Source: Defluviimonas sp. SAOS-178_SWC
GTDB taxonomy: Bacteria; Pseudomonadota; Alphaproteobacteria; Rhodobacterales; Rhodobacteraceae
Assembly (NCBI RefSeq): GCF_039830135.1
Contig: NZ_CP156080.1
Location: 1-64,000, forward strand
Direction of reading: 5' to 3'
Length of the DNA: 64,000 bases
Numbering within the stretch: the first letter of the stretch is position 1; every line of letters starts with the position of its first letter. The translations under genes were made by a program, and so were the position numbers. Below the pieces are notes generated by a model, which worked only from the letters and a program-made list of their open reading frames with translations, did not search any database and was not told the origin of the DNA. Below are positions 39,988-47,450 of this stretch, piece after piece.

Positions 39988-41330
39988 ACCGTTCGCTTGG
40001 CCGGCGTCTGCTGCTGATCCTGGGCGCCAGCATCGTCGCGGCCTGGCTGGCCACGGCCTTCTTCACCTATCTCGATACAAGGCGGCTGATCGACGACATG
40101 CTCGATGCGCAACTCGAACAGTCGGCCTCCCTGCTTCTGACCCTGCTCGACCGCGTGCCGCAGGAGCGCCTCGACGGCACGTCGCTTCACCTGCCGGCCG
40201 CCGGGGCGGACCGGATGATCGCCTACCGGGTGTCGGTGAATGACGGCGGCACGGCATGGAAGTCAGTCGGCGACCCGGATTTTCCGACCGACAAGTGGCA
40301 GTCGGGCTTCACCGATACCGTCACCGATGGGGGCCGCTGGCGGGTGTTCGGCGCTGCCGACGGGGCCGGCCGTTTCGTCGAGGTGGCGTTGCGCCAGGAG
40401 GCGCGCGCCAGGTTTGCCGACCGCGTGGCGGTGCACATTCTGCACCCGCTCTGGTTTGCGGTTCCCCTGCTCGCCCTTCTTGTCTGGTTCTCGGTGCGCT
40501 GGGGGCTGAAGCCGTTGCGGGCGATCGCGGCAACGGTCGAGCGGCGCCGCGCCGACGATGTGCAGCCGCTCGACATTCGCTGGGCACCGTCTGAGGTGCA
40601 GCCGCTGATCGATGCGCTTGACCGGCTCCTTGCCCGGATCGCCGCCCTTCTGGAGCGGGAACGGCGCTTTGCCGCCGACGCCGCCCATGAACTGCGCACA
40701 CCGCTCGCCGCCATCCGGACCCACGCCGAAGTCGCCCGGCAGGAACGCGACCCCACACGATGCGCCGAGGCGATCGAGGGGGTGATTGCAGGCAGCGACC
40801 GGGGCAGCCGCCTCGTCGAACAGCTGCTCGTGCTCTCGCGTCTGGATCAGGACGCGCTGACCGGCGCGACCGGGCCGGTCGATCTGCGTGCCCTGGTCAT
40901 TGATTGCGTTGCCGAGGCAGCCCCCGGCGCCGCACTGACGGGCGTCGATCTGGGCGCCGCCGAAGCCGGCGGTGGCGAAACGGTCGTGACCGGAAATCGC
41001 GAACTGCTCCGCGTCATGATCCGCAACCTGATCGACAATGCGGTTCGCTACACGCCGGCGGGCGGAGAGGTGACCGCGGCGGTCGAATCCGGCGGTGGCG
41101 AGGTTGTGCTGCGGGTCGTCGACAGCGGCCCCGGCATCCCGGCCGAATTGCGAGAAAGGGTGTTCGACAGGTTCTACCGTGTGGAGGGCAATCACCGGCC
41201 CGGCTGCGGCCTGGGGCTGTCCATCGTATCGAGAATCGTTGCGTTGCATGGGGGGCAGGTCGGGTTCGAGGACGCGAAGGACAAGGGCGGCTTCACCGTC
41301 AGGGTGACGCTGCCGGCACCCGGATTCTGA
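39984..41330 (+). CDS. QseC-like sensor histidine kinase
   Basis: A 448-residue membrane kinase. TM1 (about 8-28), a ~125-residue periplasmic sensor domain, TM2 (155-172), HAMP-like linker, HisKA with His235 (ADAAHELRTPLAA), and HATPase (VVDSGPGIPAE, GCGLGLSIVSRIV). It pairs with the overlapping upstream regulator. Metals or quinones are usual signals for relatives; nothing in the sequence decides which. Confidence 0.92.
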   Translation: MNRSLGRRLLLILGASIVAAWLATAFFTYLDTRRLIDDMLDAQLEQSASLLLTLLDRVPQERLDGTSLHLPAAGADRMIAYRVSVNDGGTAWKSVGDPDFPTDKWQSGFTDTVTDGGRWRVFGAADGAGRFVEVALRQEARARFADRVAVHILHPLWFAVPLLALLVWFSVRWGLKPLRAIAATVERRRADDVQPLDIRWAPSEVQPLIDALDRLLARIAALLERERRFAADAAHELRTPLAAIRTHAEVARQERDPTRCAEAIEGVIAGSDRGSRLVEQLLVLSRLDQDALTGATGPVDLRALVIDCVAEAAPGAALTGVDLGAAEAGGGETVVTGNRELLRVMIRNLIDNAVRYTPAGGEVTAAVESGGGEVVLRVVDSGPGIPAELRERVFDRFYRVEGNHRPGCGLGLSIVSRIVALHGGQVGFEDAKDKGGFTVRVTLPAPGF

Positions 41331-41429
41331 CACCAGCCGCATCGGGCAGGGCCGCCACCCCGCGTCGGCTTCCATAGGATTGACTGCGCGCGGCGATATT
41401 CGACCTTTCCGGGCTATCGCAGTGTCGAT

Positions 41430-41443
41430 TTGACCCAGATCAA
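41430..41443. promoter_or_regulatory. FNR-type box upstream of multiheme cytochrome
   Basis: TTGACCCAGATCAA differs by one base from the FNR consensus TTGAT-N4-ATCAA. It is 77 bp before the cytochrome start and implies induction under low oxygen. Confidence 0.65.
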
Positions 41444-41520
41444 GGACAGGTTCCCGTCCTCTCCTGATCGTCGATGCGACTCGCGCGCACTCGAAACGAA
41501 ACTGCACCCGGGGTCTTGCC

Positions 41521-42624
41521 ATGCGTTCTCGAAACCTCACTGTCGCCATCATGCTTCTCGCCGGCGCGGTGGCGACCCTTCCGGCCCTCGCGCAGGAAGG
41601 GACGAAGCCGGATCTGGCGAAGATCACCGCGGCCTGGCTTGCCTCGCCCCATGCCGACCGCACCGCCGAAGCCTTCCGCCACTGGGATGGCGAGGCGGAG
41701 CGTGCCGTGCCCGGCGAGTGTGCGACCTGCCACACCAGCCGCGGCATCATCGACTATCTCGGCGCCGACCTTCGCGCGGTCAATGTCGTCGATGCGCCGC
41801 AGCCGCTCGGCTCGACGGTGGATTGCGTGACTTGCCACAACCCCGGCTCGATGGCGCTGCAAAGTGTCGTCTTTCCCTCGGGCGCGCGGCTCGACGGGCT
41901 GGGACACGAGGCGATCTGTTCGACCTGCCATCAGGGCCGGGCGTCGGGCGCGGATGTCGACAAGGCCGTCGCGGGCCGCGAGGACGACGCGGTCGCGGGC
42001 GACCTGGGCTTCATCAACATCCATTACAGGGCGGCCGCGGCAACCCAGGCGGGCAGTCTCGCGGCCGGCGGCTATCAATATCCGGGCAAGACCTATGCCG
42101 GGCGCTTCGACCATGTGAAGAACGAGCCCTCGACCTGTCTCACCTGCCACAATCAGCACAGCCTGAAACCGGCCGCGATCGAGACCTGCGCCGAATGCCA
42201 CAAGGGCACGACGCAGTATTCCGCCATCCGCATCACCAGGCTCGACAGCGATGGCGACGGCGATACCACGGAAGGCATCGCCGCCGAGGTTGCCACCTTG
42301 CACGAAAGGCTGGGCGAGGCGATCCGGACCTACGGCATGCAGGTGGCCGGTAGCCCGATCGCCTATGACGCCCATGCCTATCCCTACTTCTTCGCCGACA
42401 CCAATGGCGACGGCATCGCCGGCAAGGACGAGGCTATCTTTCCTAACCGATACCAGAACTGGACGCCGCGCCTACTGAAGGCGGCTTACAACTATCAGTT
42501 CGTGGCCAAGGACGGGGCGGCCCATGTTCATAACCCGCTTTATGCGATCCAGCTTCTGCACGACAGCCTGGAGAGCCTGGGCGAGAAGACGTCGGTCGAC
42601 ATGACCGGACTCGCACGGCCCTGA
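41521..42624 (+). CDS. Periplasmic pentaheme cytochrome c
   Basis: A 367-residue exported protein with a Sec signal (LTVAIMLLAGAVATLPALAQ) and five CxxCH sites: CATCH, CVTCH, CSTCH, CLTCH and CAECH, all in the first ~230 residues. The C-terminal third has no heme motif but contains a calcium-loop-like DSDGDGDTTEG and DTNGDGIAGKDE, similar to EF-hand or dockerin loops. I do not recognise the family as characterised. Position next to PepSY, cytochrome b561 and flavin genes points to an envelope electron-transfer chain, probably anaerobic given the FNR box. Confidence 0.85.
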   Translation: MRSRNLTVAIMLLAGAVATLPALAQEGTKPDLAKITAAWLASPHADRTAEAFRHWDGEAERAVPGECATCHTSRGIIDYLGADLRAVNVVDAPQPLGSTVDCVTCHNPGSMALQSVVFPSGARLDGLGHEAICSTCHQGRASGADVDKAVAGREDDAVAGDLGFINIHYRAAAATQAGSLAAGGYQYPGKTYAGRFDHVKNEPSTCLTCHNQHSLKPAAIETCAECHKGTTQYSAIRITRLDSDGDGDTTEGIAAEVATLHERLGEAIRTYGMQVAGSPIAYDAHAYPYFFADTNGDGIAGKDEAIFPNRYQNWTPRLLKAAYNYQFVAKDGAAHVHNPLYAIQLLHDSLESLGEKTSVDMTGLARP

Positions 42625-42641
42625 CGATGGCGCGCGACGGA

Positions 42642-43982
42642 TCACGATCCCGAGCGGGATAGCGGGAAGCGGACGCGCGCCTCAAAGCCGGTCGCCCGGC
42701 CGGGACGGGGAGATCGCAGCGAAAGGTCGGCGTCGGCCCCTGTCGCGATGGCCTTCACGATGGCAAGACCGAGGCCGCTGCCGTCGCGCATCGCTCCCGC
42801 GCGTTCGAACCGGTCGGTGAGCCGCGCGAGCGCCTCGGGCGGCAGGACAGGGCCGTCATTGGCGACGGTCAGGGTTCCGTCGGCGGACAGCGTCACCTCG
42901 ACCGGTTCAGACCTGTCCCCGTGGCGCAGCGCGTTCTCCACCAGGTTGCGGCAGAGAATCGCGAAGGCATCGGGATCGAGATCGGACATCACCGGCGCGT
43001 CGGGCAGCGAAAGCGCGATGCGGCCGGGCCCGTGGCTGCGCGCAAGGTCCTCCACCATGACGCGCGCGACCAGCCGCATGTCGGACGCGTGATCCAGCCG
43101 AAGCCGTCCCCCCTCCGCACGGGCCAGTTGCAAAAGACGCTCGGCGAGGCGGGTAAGCTTTTTCAGCGTTTCCTCGATATCGCGGACCCGTGCCCCCGTG
43201 GCGGGGTCGGTGGTCTCGGCCTTCAGCCGCTGCGCCTGCGCGATGGCGCCGGCGAGCGGGGTGCGCAATTCGTGCGCGGCGTTCGCGGCGAAGCTGCGTT
43301 CGGCCTCGAACGCCTCGCGCAACCTGGCCAGAAGGCTGTTCAGCGTCTCGGCCAGCGGGCCGATCTCTGTCGGCAGGTCCTCTGCCGGAACCTCCGTCAG
43401 GTCGCGGGCGCCGCGCGCATCGAGACGCGCACGGAACCGGCGCAGGGGGCCGAGGCTGAAGCGGACGGCGAGGACGATCGCCGCCAGTGCGACGGGCAGG
43501 ACGATGAGCAGCGGCAGGCCGAGGGCCATCCGGATGTCCCCCGCGACCGCCGCGCGATGCGCCAGCGGTTCGGCCACGGTGATGCGGATTGTCCCCTGAA
43601 GCGCGGCATCGCTGTAGAGCCGGTGGGTGGGTGTCTGGCTAAACCCCGGCCCGTCCCAGGGCGGGAACAGGGCGGGGTCGGCCGCGTGCGACTGCAACAG
43701 GATGCGCCCTTCGGCATCGCGCACCAGATAGGTGAAGAACTCCTCGTGTTCCCGGATCTGGGCGAGCCGCTGCGTGACCGCCTGATCTTCCCGCCCGACG
43801 ATATCGGTCACGGCCAGCGGCAGGATGCGCTCTGCCGTCTCCCGCAGGGCGCTGTCGAAGACCTCGTCCAGTTCGCCCCGGACGATCACCGCGGTAACGG
43901 TGGCGGCCAGAAGCCACAGGAGCGTCAGCACGAGACCGACCGACAGACCCAGCCGCGCCTGAAGGCTGGCGGGCCACCTCAT
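42642..43982 (-). CDS. Sensor histidine kinase (TctE/QseC-like)
   Basis: A 446-residue kinase with TM1 (about 12-34), periplasmic sensor domain (36-150), TM2 (153-175), HAMP, HisKA with His237 (FAANAAHELRTPLAG) and HATPase (GSGLGLAIVKAIA). It starts at ATG 43982, overlapping the regulator stop by four bases. It is convergent with the pentaheme cytochrome gene, ending 17 bp away. Probably senses an envelope redox or metal cue, judged only by its neighbours. Confidence 0.92.
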   Translation of the reverse strand: MRWPASLQARLGLSVGLVLTLLWLLAATVTAVIVRGELDEVFDSALRETAERILPLAVTDIVGREDQAVTQRLAQIREHEEFFTYLVRDAEGRILLQSHAADPALFPPWDGPGFSQTPTHRLYSDAALQGTIRITVAEPLAHRAAVAGDIRMALGLPLLIVLPVALAAIVLAVRFSLGPLRRFRARLDARGARDLTEVPAEDLPTEIGPLAETLNSLLARLREAFEAERSFAANAAHELRTPLAGAIAQAQRLKAETTDPATGARVRDIEETLKKLTRLAERLLQLARAEGGRLRLDHASDMRLVARVMVEDLARSHGPGRIALSLPDAPVMSDLDPDAFAILCRNLVENALRHGDRSEPVEVTLSADGTLTVANDGPVLPPEALARLTDRFERAGAMRDGSGLGLAIVKAIATGADADLSLRSPRPGRATGFEARVRFPLSRSGS

Positions 43983-44638
43983 GGCCTGCCCAGCCTGTAG
44001 CCCATGCCGCGCTCGGTCTCGATGACCGTGCTTCCCAGCTTCTTGCGCAGCCGGCTGACATGAACCTCGATGGTGTTGCTCTCCACTTCCGTATCGAAGG
44101 CATAGAGCTTTTCTTCCAGCTGCGCCTTGGACAGCAGCTGCCCCGGCCGCGCGAGGAAGGCTTCGAAAAGCGCCCATTCGCGGGCCGTCAGCTGGACAGG
44201 CCTGCCGTCGCGGTGAACGCTGCGTGCGGCCAGGTCGATCTCAAGTGGCCCGTGTTTGACGATGGGGTTGGGGTTGCCGCTGTAGCGCCGGGCCACCGAA
44301 CCGATCCGGGCCGACAGCTCCGCGAGGTCGAAGGGCTTTACAAGGTAATCGTCGGCCCCCGCGTTCAGACCCTCGATCCGGTCCGAGACCTGGTCGAGCG
44401 CGGTCAGGATCATGACCGGCGTCACCTCGCCCCGCGCCCGCAAGCCTTTGAGGAACCCGATGCCACGCCCGTCCGGCAGCATCAGATCGAGGAGGATCAG
44501 GTCGTAGGAGGTGGCGCGCAGGGCGTCGCCGGCGGCGTCAAGGCGCGTCATCCAGTCCACCGACTGGCCATCGGCCACGATCTGGTCGCGCACTGCGGCC
44601 CCCAGAACCGTGTCGTCCTCGATCAGCAGAATGCGCAT
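43979..44638 (-). CDS. OmpR-family response regulator of PepSY regulon
   Basis: A 219-residue regulator: Asp51 in LILLDLMLPDGRG, Lys in DYLVKPFDLAE, and a winged helix (LTAREWALFEAFLARPGQLL, HVSRLRKKLGS). MRILLIEDD at 44638 is the natural start. It is divergent from the first PepSY gene, and the intergenic region has the first of three copies of an 11-bp-periodic CTGA/TCAG operator, making it the probable regulator of 44784-50619. Confidence 0.92.
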   Translation of the reverse strand: MRILLIEDDTVLGAAVRDQIVADGQSVDWMTRLDAAGDALRATSYDLILLDLMLPDGRGIGFLKGLRARGEVTPVMILTALDQVSDRIEGLNAGADDYLVKPFDLAELSARIGSVARRYSGNPNPIVKHGPLEIDLAARSVHRDGRPVQLTAREWALFEAFLARPGQLLSKAQLEEKLYAFDTEVESNTIEVHVSRLRKKLGSTVIETERGMGYRLGRP

Positions 44639-44682
44639 CCCCGCTCCCGTCCTTCCACGCCGACCCTCCATGATCCGTTCGG

Positions 44683-44732
44683 CTGACACCAGGCTGAAGC
44701 GGGTGCGCCAGGCCCCTTCAGGCTGCCGTCAG
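44683..44732. promoter_or_regulatory. CTGA/TCAG operator, copy 1
   Basis: CTGA at 44683 and 44694, then TCAG at 44718 and 44729: two direct repeats with an 11-bp period, arranged as a large inverted repeat. It lies between the response-regulator gene and the first PepSY gene. Copies 2 and 3 have the same geometry. Confidence 0.65.
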
Positions 44733-44783
44733 CTTCGCAGTGCAGAAATTGCGTCAAGAGGCGTGCGGCGAGGAGTTTGACCC

Positions 44784-45092
44784 ATGAAGAAGACGTTGAC
44801 AATTCTCGGCTTTCTCGCGGTCTTCCCGGCCGGTGCCGCATTGGCGGACGACGATTGCTTCGTGCCGATGGCCGACTGGCAGCCGCGCGATGCCGTCGCG
44901 CGCCTGGCCGAGGAGAACGGCTGGGCGGTGCGCCGCATCAAGATCGACGATGGCTGTTACGAGATCGACGGCAAGGATGCCGCAGGGCGTGGGATCGAGG
45001 TGACGGTCCATCCCGGGACGCTCCGCGTGATCGAGCTCGAGTACGACGACGAGGATGACAAGCGCAATCGCGAAGGACGCACCGATGACTGA
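44784..45092 (+). CDS. PepSY-domain periplasmic protein
   Basis: A 102-residue exported protein with a signal peptide (LTILGFLAVFPAGAALA) and one PepSY domain (WQPRDAVARLAEENGWAVRR, GCYEIDGKDAAGRGIEVTVH). Two Cys (DDDCF, DGCYE) can form a disulfide. Its end overlaps the cytochrome b561 start. The 46559 gene is a close paralogue. PepSY proteins accompany cytochrome b561 and flavin-transfer systems. Confidence 0.88.
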   Translation: MKKTLTILGFLAVFPAGAALADDDCFVPMADWQPRDAVARLAEENGWAVRRIKIDDGCYEIDGKDAAGRGIEVTVHPGTLRVIELEYDDEDDKRNREGRTDD

Positions 45093-45750
45093 TGCAACCA
45101 CGCATGACGCGCCGGAGACGGCCACCGGCCCGGCCGGCATGGTCCGGGTCTGGGATCCGCTGGTGCGCATCTTCCACTGGGGCCTTGTCGCCGCCTTCAC
45201 CGCTGCCTGGCTGACTGCGGATGACTGGCAGATCGCGCATGAGGTCGCGGGCTACACCGTCGCCGGACTTGTGGCGTTCCGTCTGGTCTGGGGCCTTGCC
45301 GGCAGCCGCCATGCGCGCTTCGCCGGGTTTCTGAAGGGGCCCGGCGAAACGCTCGCCTATATCGGCGAAATGGCGCGAGGGCGCGAGCGGCGCTACCTCG
45401 GCCATAACCCGGCGGGTGCCGCCATGGTCGTGGCGCTTCTGCTGACGCTCTCGGGCACCGCCTTCAGCGGCTGGCTCATGGCTGACGAGACCCGCGTGGC
45501 GATGCTGCCGGACATGCCCGCCATCGTGGCGCCCGCCTGGGCGGATGACGACGGCGATGCGCATGGTGCGCGCGGCGATGTCGAAGGCGCGCTGGAAGAG
45601 GTTCACGAGTCGCTGGCCAACCTGATGCTGTTGCTTGCCGCGCTGCATGTGGGGGGTGTTGTGCTCGCCTCCTTCCGGCATCACGAGAACCTCGCCCGCG
45701 CCATGGTCACAGGCGCCAAGCGCGCTGCGGGCCCCGGTGACATTGCCTGA
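45085..45750 (+). CDS. Cytochrome b561-type membrane protein
   Basis: A 221-residue Ni/Fe-hydrogenase-b-type cytochrome with four membrane helices. Heme-ligand candidates are in VRIFHWGLVAAFT, DWQIAHEVAGYTV, LLLAALHVGGVVL and SFRHHENLARAM. The ATG at 45085 overlaps the PepSY stop. It likely passes electrons from quinol across the inner membrane to a periplasmic acceptor such as the pentaheme or flavin proteins. A Rho-independent terminator follows. Confidence 0.9.
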   Translation: MTDATTHDAPETATGPAGMVRVWDPLVRIFHWGLVAAFTAAWLTADDWQIAHEVAGYTVAGLVAFRLVWGLAGSRHARFAGFLKGPGETLAYIGEMARGRERRYLGHNPAGAAMVVALLLTLSGTAFSGWLMADETRVAMLPDMPAIVAPAWADDDGDAHGARGDVEGALEEVHESLANLMLLLAALHVGGVVLASFRHHENLARAMVTGAKRAAGPGDIA

Positions 45751-45789
45751 CCGGCGCAGACGCCAAGACTGGCTGTCCCTTCTGGCTCC

Positions 45790-45819
45790 GGCCCCGCCCT
45801 TCCCGGCGGGGCCTTTTTT
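45790..45819 (+). terminator. Rho-independent terminator
   Basis: GGCCCCGCC - 6-nt loop - GGCGGGGCC followed by six T. It ends the PepSY-cytochrome b561 transcript. Confidence 0.9.
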
Positions 45820-45820
45820 C

Positions 45821-45869
45821 CTGACGGCAAACTGAAGCGTGAATCGCGGTGTCGTCAGGAAAGCATCAG
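45821..45869. promoter_or_regulatory. CTGA/TCAG operator, copy 2
   Basis: CTGA at 45821 and 45832, TCAG at 45855 and 45866, immediately after the terminator and 44 bp before the next gene. About 75% identical to copy 3 over the whole stretch. Confidence 0.65.
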
Positions 45870-45912
45870 GCAGGACCGTCACATTGGGGTCATCAAGTGA
45901 GAGGAGGCTAGA

Positions 45913-46407
45913 ATGCATAAGACCCTGATCGTCGCCGCGGCCCTGTCGGCCCTTGCCATCCCGGCCCATGCGGCTGCCAGTGAAACCCCCTACGCCCTGG
46001 GTGCGGTGCACGCGGACTTTCAGCTCTGCCTGGAACGTGCCGCCGACATGCCCGGCGCAATCGGCGCGGCCGCCCGCGTGGCCGGCGATCTTATGGCATC
46101 GCAAAATGCCGCGCAGGAACGGCTGGTCCTGCCGCTGCTTGGCTGGGCCGATGCGGCGCCGGCAGGCCGTCTGAACGCGGCAGACTATCCCGACCAGAGT
46201 CGCATCGCGGCGGAACTGTCGCAACTCCATGACGGTGACGTGGAACTCGTGACCGCGTTGGTCGAGCTTTATGCCGCTGCGGATGAGGCCGGAGAGGCCG
46301 AAACGGCGCGGCTGGCAGAGACGATGATCTGGCACCAGACCAGCGACATCGACGTTCTCTACCCGGCTGCTCTGCTTGTCGAGGCGGCCATGCGGACGGA
46401 GAGATGA
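45913..46407 (+). CDS. Exported protein of unknown function
   Basis: A 164-residue protein with a signal peptide (TLIVAAALSALAIPAHA). The mature part is acidic and almost entirely helical with a single Cys (FQLCLERAADM). No family is recognised. GAGAGGAGG precedes the ATG. It is a monocistronic unit between two terminators and behind operator copy 2, so it is part of the regulon of the 43979 regulator. Confidence 0.7.
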   Translation: MHKTLIVAAALSALAIPAHAAASETPYALGAVHADFQLCLERAADMPGAIGAAARVAGDLMASQNAAQERLVLPLLGWADAAPAGRLNAADYPDQSRIAAELSQLHDGDVELVTALVELYAAADEAGEAETARLAETMIWHQTSDIDVLYPAALLVEAAMRTER

Positions 46408-46434
46408 TCGGCATCGCGCCAAACACGCAAGGAA

Positions 46435-46459
46435 GGCCGGCTGGCGCAGCCGGCCTTTT
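46435..46459 (+). terminator. Rho-independent terminator
   Basis: GGCCGGCTG - GCG - CAGCCGGCC followed by four T, 27 bp after the 46407 stop. Confidence 0.85.
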
Positions 46460-46464
46460 CATTT

Positions 46465-46513
46465 CTGACGGGAAGCTGAAGCCGAAATCGCGCCGCCGTC
46501 AGGAAGTCCTCAG
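46465..46513. promoter_or_regulatory. CTGA/TCAG operator, copy 3
   Basis: CTGA at 46465 and 46476, TCAG at 46499 and 46510, with the same 11-bp period and 23-bp centre spacing as copy 2. It precedes the second PepSY gene. Confidence 0.65.
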
Positions 46514-46558
46514 GTCGGCTCTCCAGACAGGGTTCAGCAGACGAAAGGAGACCTTGCC

Positions 46559-46930
46559 ATGAAAACCACCCTGACCGCATTTGCGCTCGCAATCATTCTG
46601 CCCGCCGGCGCCGCCTTCGCCGACGACGATTGCAACGCCCCCCGCGACCGGTGGCAGCCGCACGAGGCCCTGATGCACCTGGCCCGGCAGAACGGCTGGA
46701 CCGTGAAGGACTTCGAGATCGACGATGGCTGCTACGAGATCGAGGGCCGCGACCGCGACGGGCGGGAGATCGAGGTGAAGCTCGATCCGGCGACATTGCA
46801 GATCGTCGAGATGGACTACGAGGAGAAGGACGGCAAACGCGCCCGCAACCCCGCGCCCGCGGGCACTGTCGCGCCGCCGCAGAACGGTCTTTTCGGGAAT
46901 GGCGCCCCGCCGCAGGTCCAGGTGAACTGA
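46559..46930 (+). CDS. PepSY-domain periplasmic protein (paralogue)
   Basis: A 123-residue exported protein, close paralogue of the 44784 product: signal peptide, then DDDCNAP, WQPHEALMHLARQNGWTVKD and DGCYEIEGRDRDGREIEVKL. It carries an extra Pro/Gly-rich C-terminal tail of about 25 residues. It opens the operon with DUF2271, the flavodoxin-reductase fusion and ApbE. AAAGGAGACC is the ribosome site. Confidence 0.88.
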   Translation: MKTTLTAFALAIILPAGAAFADDDCNAPRDRWQPHEALMHLARQNGWTVKDFEIDDGCYEIEGRDRDGREIEVKLDPATLQIVEMDYEEKDGKRARNPAPAGTVAPPQNGLFGNGAPPQVQVN

Positions 46931-46968
46931 GCCGTTCCGCCGCACCCCTCCGAACAAGGATCTACCCG

Positions 46969-47439
46969 ATGAAATCGCTTCTCGCATCTCTCGCGCTGAC
47001 CACGGCGCTGACGCTTCCCGGCCTTGCCATTGCCCGGCCCGTGACGCTCACCACCACCCTCAACAACTATGGCGGCGACGGCGCCTATCTCGCACTTTAC
47101 GTGACCGACGCCTCGGGCGCCTATGTCGGCAGCCTGTGGATGGCCGGCAGCAAGTCGAAATACTACGAGCATCTGAGCGACTGGTATCGCGCCACGGGCG
47201 GCGACCCGGGCCAGATCAACGGCATCACCGGCGCCAGCGTCGGCGCGGGCCGCACGCTGGAGATCACGCTCGATCTGGCCGACGCGCTGTTCGATGCGGG
47301 TTTCACGCTGCATATCGACGCCGCCGTCGAGGACATGCGCGACAGCCCCAACGAAGTGGCCGTGCCGCTCACGACCGAAGGCGCCGGCACATCGGTGCGC
47401 GGACGCCGCTATATCGCCAGCTTCGCCTACGACATGTGA
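46969..47439 (+). CDS. DUF2271 protein with flavinylation motif
   Basis: A 156-residue exported protein of the DUF2271 family with a Sec signal (LLASLALTTALTLPGLAIA). It contains GITGASVGAG: Thr87-Gly88-Ala89-Ser90 fits the ApbE target pattern (S/T)GA(S/T), with Ser90 the predicted FMN attachment residue. Together with the downstream ApbE and PepSY-reductase genes it should act as a periplasmic flavin electron carrier. This is inference from family knowledge; the flavin itself is not proven. Confidence 0.82.
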   Translation: MKSLLASLALTTALTLPGLAIARPVTLTTTLNNYGGDGAYLALYVTDASGAYVGSLWMAGSKSKYYEHLSDWYRATGGDPGQINGITGASVGAGRTLEITLDLADALFDAGFTLHIDAAVEDMRDSPNEVAVPLTTEGAGTSVRGRRYIASFAYDM

Positions 47440-47450
47440 GGAGCAAGGGC

